From NCBI GenBank assembly GCA_010092695.1, contig JAADJJ010000001.1, positions 620,001 through 684,000 on the forward strand: a stretch of DNA of 64,000 nucleotides, read 5' to 3'. The DNA is from Enterobacteriaceae bacterium 4M9. Its GTDB lineage: Bacteria > Pseudomonadota > Gammaproteobacteria > Enterobacterales > Enterobacteriaceae. The notes below the pieces were generated by a model. The model saw only the letters and a program-made list of their open reading frames with translations. It made no database searches and was not told where the DNA came from. Positions 58,973 to 64,000 of the stretch are shown here, one piece after another (the first letter of the stretch is position 1; the number at the start of each line of letters is the position of its first letter). Position numbers and translations under genes: made by a program.

Positions 58973-60313
58973 TTGAGTACTTTAACGTTAGTTTTAACGG
59001 CAGTGGGATCGGTATTGCTCCTGTTGTTTTTAGTGATGAAGGCACGTATGCACGCCTTTGTTGCTTTGATGGTGGTGTCTATTGGCGCAGGTCTCTTCTC
59101 CGGCATGCCGCTGGATAAAATTGCAGAGACTATGGAAAAAGGGATGGGCGGCACGCTCGGTTTTCTGGCTGTGGTGGTGGCGCTCGGTGCCATGTTCGGC
59201 AAGATCCTGCACGAAACCGGTGCTGTCGATCAGATTGCCGTGAAGATGCTGAAATCCTTCGGGCACAGCCGTGCCCACTACGCGATTGGCCTGGCCGGGC
59301 TTATCTGCGCGCTGCCGCTGTTCTTTGAAGTGGCAATTGTGCTGCTGATTAGCGTGGCGTTCTCGATGGCGCGCCACACCGGCACCAATCTGGTGAAGCT
59401 GGTTATTCCGCTGTTTGCCGGTGTTGCCGCCGCAGCGGCGTTCCTGCTGCCAGGGCCGGCGCCGATGCTGCTGGCCTCGCAGATGCATGCTGACTTTGGC
59501 TGGATGATCCTCATTGGCCTGTGCGCGGCAATCCCGGGGATGCTGATTGCCGGGCCGCTGTTTGGCAGCTTCATCAGCCGCCACGTTGAGCTGCACATTC
59601 CGGATGACATCAGCGAGCCGCACCTGGGTGAGGGCAAGCTGCCGTCGTTTGGCTTCAGCCTGTCGCTGATTTTGCTGCCGTTGGTGCTGGTGGGGATGAA
59701 AACCATCGCCGCACGCTTTACCACTGAAGGCTCCACGCTTTACCAGTGGCTGGAGTTTATCGGCCATCCGTTCACCGCCATTCTGGTGGCGTGCCTGGTG
59801 GCGATGTATGGCCTGGCGATGCGCCAGGGCATGGCGAAAGACCGCGTGATGGAAATCTGCGGCCATGCGCTGCAACCGGCGGGGATTATTCTGCTGGTGA
59901 TTGGCGCAGGCGGTGTGTTTAAGCAGGTGCTGGTAGATTCTGGCGTGGGTCCGGCGCTCGGTGAGGCGCTCACCGGTATGGGTTTACCGATTGCTCTGAC
60001 CTGCTTTGTGCTGGCCGCTGCGGTGCGCATCATCCAGGGCTCTGCCACCGTCGCCTGCCTGACGGCGGTCGGTCTGGTGATGCCGGTGATTGAGAACCTG
60101 AACTACAGCGGTGCACAGATGGCAGCGCTGTCTATCTGTATCGCCGGGGGATCGATTGTGGTGAGCCACGTTAACGACGCGGGCTTCTGGCTGTTTGGCA
60201 AGTTCACCGGTGCGACAGAAGGCCAGACCTTGAAAACCTGGACAATGATGGAAACCATTCTCGGCACCGTTGGTGCGCTGGTGGGGATGATGGCGTTTAG
60301 CCTGCTGTCTTAA
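58973..60313 (+). CDS. gntU: Low-affinity gluconate transporter GntU
   Basis: 446 aa, the E. coli length, from a TTG at 58973 (MSTLTLVLTAVGSVLLL). Twelve to fourteen membrane segments and the GntP-family blocks GTLGFLAVVVALGAMFGKILHETG and HVNDAGFWLFGKF are present. It is a proton-coupled gluconate importer. In E. coli translation of gntU is also controlled in the leader; the weak ribosome site and TTG here agree with low expression. Confidence 0.95.
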   Translation: MSTLTLVLTAVGSVLLLLFLVMKARMHAFVALMVVSIGAGLFSGMPLDKIAETMEKGMGGTLGFLAVVVALGAMFGKILHETGAVDQIAVKMLKSFGHSRAHYAIGLAGLICALPLFFEVAIVLLISVAFSMARHTGTNLVKLVIPLFAGVAAAAAFLLPGPAPMLLASQMHADFGWMILIGLCAAIPGMLIAGPLFGSFISRHVELHIPDDISEPHLGEGKLPSFGFSLSLILLPLVLVGMKTIAARFTTEGSTLYQWLEFIGHPFTAILVACLVAMYGLAMRQGMAKDRVMEICGHALQPAGIILLVIGAGGVFKQVLVDSGVGPALGEALTGMGLPIALTCFVLAAAVRIIQGSATVACLTAVGLVMPVIENLNYSGAQMAALSICIAGGSIVVSHVNDAGFWLFGKFTGATEGQTLKTWTMMETILGTVGALVGMMAFSLLS

Positions 60314-60330
60314 TCGTGTCATTGGGTGGT

Positions 60331-60363
60331 AAAAAAATGCCGACGTGAGTCGGCATTTTTTAT
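60331..60363 (+). terminator. gntRKU terminator
   Basis: AAATGCCGAC / GTCGGCATTT with loop GTGA, flanked by A and T runs, lies 20 bp after gntU. It would work on either strand. Confidence 0.92.
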
Positions 60364-60638
60364 CCCCGCATAACGCCCCCTCCTGTAGAGGTGGTCAGCA
60401 ACAGGTCCTGGCTTTGCTTTATTGTCTTTGGTTTTAATCGTTCGGAACAGACAGAGACTTCTGTTTAGGGCAAGTACACCTCTATTGCACGAAATCAAGG
60501 TCACTTGTTAAGCAGGTTGTTTTTATATTCGTTATAGAGAAAATACGGCGAGTGGCTGAGATAACACGTTGAATACCAGAACTAAATGGCAGAAAGAATT
60601 ACAGGGCCAGCATCGTTGTCAGTGATGCTGGCATTAAG
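60364..60638. other. Gap between gntU and the wzz-like gene
   Basis: About 275 bp with no gene. At its right end GCCAGCATC / GATGCTGGC (60606-60632) forms a hairpin suited to end the wzz-like transcript on the minus strand. Confidence 0.55.
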
Positions 60639-61762
60639 TCAGAGCGCTTTGTGCTGACGTGACGAGAGGGCATGGCGAAATAAAACGCCAGCGCAGGATA
60701 ACGCGCAGCCCAACAGAGCAAAGAGCACAATGATCAGGGATTTTCTCGGGCCATTGTGTGTGATGGGCTGAGAAGGCATTGCCTGATATTTAAAGGGTTC
60801 AAATACCGTGTTATCAACACTCATCTCGTTGAGTTTTTCTATGATGAACTTACGGTTTAAAATTTCATTATTGATTAAGGCAATATCGGTTATAGCGCTT
60901 TCGATTTGTAGTTTGTTCGATATCGTATCCACGTGTTCTGATGATATTGAAGGGGCGCTTTCTCTGGGAGCGCTAAAAGTGTGGTTGCTCATTTCTGCAG
61001 AAGCGCCGGGCGTGTTTAACGCGTCATGAATGCCTTGTGCTTTTGTCGCTAAGATATTTTCAAGCTTCGCCTGATCTATTTCTAATCTCTTTTTTTCAAA
61101 CTCGCTTTTATTTCTTATTTTGGCGTTTAAATTTCTGAGGGTCTCATCTGTAACAATGTTAGAGATATGGTCAATGTAATTTTTTAGTAATGCTTTTGCA
61201 TCATCCGAAGAGTCTGCGGTAAATTTAAGCGTCCATGAAGTGAATAAATCGGACGGGCTTTTTTATTCAGGTGACTGTCTGCTGAATACATATTACTGGC
61301 GAGAGTGGAGATTAAATTATAGGTGCTTTCAGCATCTAATTTATTATCTGTTATTTTTCGGTGAACGTAGTCGGTTGATAAAAGGAAACGCTCTATTTCA
61401 TCTTTGGACTGGAATTTTTTAATAAACGCGTTGAAGACATTTTTCTGATCAAGATTGGGTTCGATATCCAGAGCCATGGCGTCGGAGAGTTTTTTATTCA
61501 ACTCCTGCCATTGAGTATCTTCGGCTGGCGTGATGGTGCTGTCACTGGTCCATGCCTTAGGGGTTAAAAGTGTAAATAAAACAGCAAGCAATATGGAGGC
61601 GAATGTTACAGACATTATCGTTTTTTTATTTTCAGACAAGATGGTGATAAGGTCGAGAATATCAATGTCTCTGTTGTTGTGATGTTCTGTCTGGCGATGA
61701 TTAAGTGGTGGCTGGTTGCACCAGGGCTGATGAGTTGGGGAATGAAGCTTGCTAATGATCAT
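60639..61762 (-). pseudogene. Wzz-family polysaccharide chain-length regulator, frameshifted
   Basis: The frame from ATG 61762 runs 168 correct codons (membrane segment TIMSVTFASILLAVLFTLLTP at about 48-68). It is then lost at a run of six T on the plus strand (61259-61264) and stops at 61184. One more base in that run would restore SPSDLFTSWTLKF and carry the frame through a long coiled coil to the second membrane segment (GPRKSLIIVLFALLGCALSCAG) and the stop at 60639, about 374 aa in all. Two terminal membrane helices, a coiled periplasmic middle and a Pro-rich stretch before helix 2 (FEPFKYQAMPSQP) define Wzz/FepE proteins, which set O-antigen or related chain length. It is not found here in E. 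coli. Mutation or homopolymer error are both possible. Confidence 0.85.
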
Positions 61763-62107
61763 TTGTCACTCAAATCGTTAACTAAGAGTACCTTCTGAAT
61801 ATTTAAACGTGAGTTCTGTTTGCAGATTCCTTGCAAAACGTCGTAGATTCCATCTATGCACTGAACAAATACGCGAAGAAGGATGAGATATAATTACGGT
61901 CCGTTATCATATCAAGGATTTTTTTTAGATTGTTCTCATTATGGCGTGGGGTTTTGTATTTAATCGCAGGTTACAGAGGGAATAAAATCTTACCGATGTC
62001 GCTTGTGCTTTATTATTTATAATATGCATTGTGGTTTCAGACGCTCTCTGGCGGTTAGCGTAGAACGCGAAGGCGCAGCAGAAGTGTACTGCGCCTGTGA
62101 TGGTCTT
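61763..62107. other. Gap between the wzz-like gene and yhgN
   Basis: 345 bp, AT-rich near the wzz-like gene, with no gene seen. AGGCGCAG / CTGCGCCT (62071-62096) is a probable yhgN terminator on the minus strand. Confidence 0.55.
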
Positions 62108-62701
62108 TTAACCGCGCATCCACGCCCTGATCCCGTCCAGGAACATCTGGGTTGCCAGCATCACCAGAATTAATCCCATCAGGCGCTCCAGCGCGTTCAC
62201 GCCTTTTTCGCCGAGCAGGCGCAGGAACAGCGACGACTGCAACAGAATGGCTACCGTGCCGCCCCAGGCAATCAGGAGCGCAATCACCAGTGACCCCATC
62301 TGGCCCGGATACTGATGTGAAAGCAGCATCAGCGTGGCGAGCAGCGTGGGGCCTGCAACCAGCGGGATAGCCAGCGGCACAATAAACGGCTCCTCGCCTG
62401 CTGGCAGCCCGCTGGCGTTGCCTTCATGGCTGGGGAAAATCATACGAATGGCAATCAAAAATAAAATGATACCGCCAGAAATCGACACCGTTTCCGCACG
62501 CAGATTGAGGAAGGCGAGGATTTTTTCACCCGCGAACAGAAAAATCAGCATCAACGCCAGCGCGATGAGCAGCTCGCGGATCATAATCACCCGCCGACGC
62601 TTCGGCTCGGTGTGCTTTAGCACCGACATAAAAATCGGCAAATTGCCCAGCGGATCCATAATCAGTATCAGCAGCACTGCCGCAGAAATAATGTCACTCA
62701 T
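62108..62701 (-). CDS. yhgN: MarC-family membrane protein YhgN
   Basis: 197 aa, the E. coli length, with six membrane segments. The MarC-type repeats DPLGNLPIFMSVL near the start and PLAIPLVAGPTLLATLMLL in the middle are present. The family was once linked to multidrug resistance, but that role is not supported; the function is unknown. It is divergent from asd, as in E. coli. Confidence 0.92.
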   Translation of the reverse strand: MSDIISAAVLLILIMDPLGNLPIFMSVLKHTEPKRRRVIMIRELLIALALMLIFLFAGEKILAFLNLRAETVSISGGIILFLIAIRMIFPSHEGNASGLPAGEEPFIVPLAIPLVAGPTLLATLMLLSHQYPGQMGSLVIALLIAWGGTVAILLQSSLFLRLLGEKGVNALERLMGLILVMLATQMFLDGIRAWMRG

Positions 62702-62857
62702 AACAGCTCAACACCCTGAGAATTAGCCCCATTTCTAATGGCGCGACGATCATTGATTAATTTAACTTGCGACTTTAGCCACATTTTGTATGTTGGAAGA
62801 CTACCAGTTACACCGCTGGGACGCACAGAACTCAAAACCCTCTCAGGACTACTCGCT

Positions 62858-63961
62858 ATGAAGAATGTTGGTTTTATCGGCTGGCGCGGCATGGTTGGCT
62901 CCGTGCTGATGCAGCGCATGACGCAGGAGCGCGACTTCGACGCCATCCGCCCTGTTTTTTTCTCTACTTCCCAGCACGGCCAGGCGGCGCCAACGGTGGG
63001 CGGCCATAACGGCACGTTGCAGGACGCCTACGATATTGATGCGCTCAAGGCGCTGGATATTATCGTAACCTGCCAGGGCGGCGATTATACCAACGATATC
63101 TACCCGAAGCTGCGTGAAAGCGGCTGGCAGGGATACTGGATTGACGCAGCGTCGTCGCTGCGCATGAAAGACGATGCGGTGATCATTCTCGATCCGGTGA
63201 ACCAGCACGTCATTGATGCTGCACTCAACCGCGGCGTGAAAACGTTTGTTGGCGGCAACTGCACCGTGAGCCTGATGCTGATGTCGCTGGGCGGCCTGTT
63301 TGCTGAAGACCTGGTGGACTGGGTGTCGGTTGCGACTTACCAGGCGGCGTCCGGCGGTGGCGCACGTCACATGCGTGAACTGCTGGTGCAGATGGGTATG
63401 CTGCACACAAGCGTTGCCCGTGAGTTGCAGGACCCGGCGTCAGCCATTCTTGATATTGAGCGCAACGTCACCGAACTGACCCGCAGCGGGACGCTGCCTA
63501 CGGACAACTTTGGCGTACCACTGGCCGGTAGCCTGATTCCGTGGATTGATAAGCAGCTCGACAACGGTCAAAGCCGTGAGGAATGGAAAGGACAGGCCGA
63601 GACCAATAAAATTCTCGCCACCTCGCAGCCGGTTGTGGTGGATGGCCTGTGCGTACGCGTGGGCGCGCTGCGCTGCCACAGCCAGGCCTTCACGCTCAAG
63701 CTTAAAAAAGACGTGTCGCTGGCAAGCGTCGAGCAGCTGCTGGCCGCTCACAACGACTGGGTGAAAGTGGTGCCAAACGATCGCGATCTAACCATGCGTG
63801 AGCTGACGCCTGCGGCGGTGACTGGCACATTAACCACGCCGGTTGGCCGCCTGCGCAAGCTCAACATGGGCCCGGAATATCTCTCTGCCTTTACCGTTGG
63901 CGACCAGTTGCTGTGGGGTGCCGCCGAACCGCTGCGCCGCATGCTACGCCAACTGGCATAA
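62858..63961 (+). CDS. asd: Aspartate-semialdehyde dehydrogenase Asd
   Basis: 367 aa from the ATG at 62858 (MKNVGFIGWRGMVGSVLMQRM), the E. coli length; an in-frame start at 62738 is upstream of the true start. NADPH-binding GWRGMVGS and the catalytic cysteine in GGNCTVSLM (Cys135) are intact. The enzyme reduces aspartyl phosphate to aspartate semialdehyde, the branch point to lysine, diaminopimelate, threonine and methionine, and so is needed for the cell wall. It is monocistronic with a terminator at the window end. Confidence 0.96.
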   Translation: MKNVGFIGWRGMVGSVLMQRMTQERDFDAIRPVFFSTSQHGQAAPTVGGHNGTLQDAYDIDALKALDIIVTCQGGDYTNDIYPKLRESGWQGYWIDAASSLRMKDDAVIILDPVNQHVIDAALNRGVKTFVGGNCTVSLMLMSLGGLFAEDLVDWVSVATYQAASGGGARHMRELLVQMGMLHTSVARELQDPASAILDIERNVTELTRSGTLPTDNFGVPLAGSLIPWIDKQLDNGQSREEWKGQAETNKILATSQPVVVDGLCVRVGALRCHSQAFTLKLKKDVSLASVEQLLAAHNDWVKVVPNDRDLTMRELTPAAVTGTLTTPVGRLRKLNMGPEYLSAFTVGDQLLWGAAEPLRRMLRQLA

Positions 63962-63978
63962 GTCACATTTCTGCTATT

Positions 63979-64000
63979 AAAGGAGCCTCGTGGCTCCTTT
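63979..64000 (+). terminator. asd terminator (reaches the window end)
   Basis: AAAGGAGCC / GGCTCCTTT with loop TCGT starts 17 bp after asd and ends in a T run at the last base of the window. Confidence 0.9.

Overview
The window is chromosomal DNA of an enterobacterium (Enterobacterales, close to the Escherichia/Enterobacter group). The evidence is gene order: yhhT-yhhS-dcrB-yhhQ-tusA, zntA-yhhN-yhhM-yhhL-rsmD-ftsYEX-rpoH, livJ-panM-livKHMGF, ugpBAECQ-yhhA-ggt-yhhY-yhhW-gntRKU and yhgN-asd follow the E. coli K-12 order, and most proteins have nearly the E. coli length. No rRNA, tRNA or CRISPR array was seen. I cannot fix genus or species from this window.

Three blocks interrupt the conserved backbone. 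Block 1 (about 6240-10600, AT-rich, between tusA and zntA) holds an orphan type VI secretion tube gene (hcp). It faces, tail to tail, an unrecognised 244-aa protein and a 61-aa membrane protein. The hcp gene is split by a 1315-bp IS256-family element that itself carries a second complete copy of the same element. Both insertions have exact 8-bp target duplications. Block 2 (about 27900-47500, between livF and ugpB) is a mosaic. It contains a serralysin metalloprotease, the decayed remains of a second serralysin and a periplasmic protease inhibitor. Next come a fragment resembling the 3' end of livF, a convergent luxR/luxI quorum-sensing pair and an MscS-type channel. A DeoR-type regulator then faces a nine-gene operon, and an orphan 178-aa protein ends the block. 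Block 3 (about 60600-61800, between gntU and yhgN) is a Wzz-like chain-length gene with a frameshift.

The nine-gene operon (36664-45889) encodes a split transketolase, two short-chain dehydrogenases, an RbsABC-type sugar ABC importer with a DUF2291 lipoprotein, and an FGGY kinase. The logic is import, oxidation of a polyol to a ketose, phosphorylation, then two-carbon transfer. The substrate is unknown; a branched or unusual pentitol or tetritol is plausible.

Other points: FtsY carries a perfect-period 13-residue repeat (about 10 units) in its acidic N-terminal domain. A structured intergenic element of about 285 bp occurs twice (21947-22231 and 52835-53118), both times between convergent genes and both times preceded by a shortened copy. 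The ZntR operator, PhoB boxes before ugpB, paired GntR operators before gntK, a DnaA box before rpoH and a lux-box-like site before luxR can be read directly. yhhW and the wzz-like gene are each broken by one base in or beside a homopolymer, so sequencing error must be considered for both.
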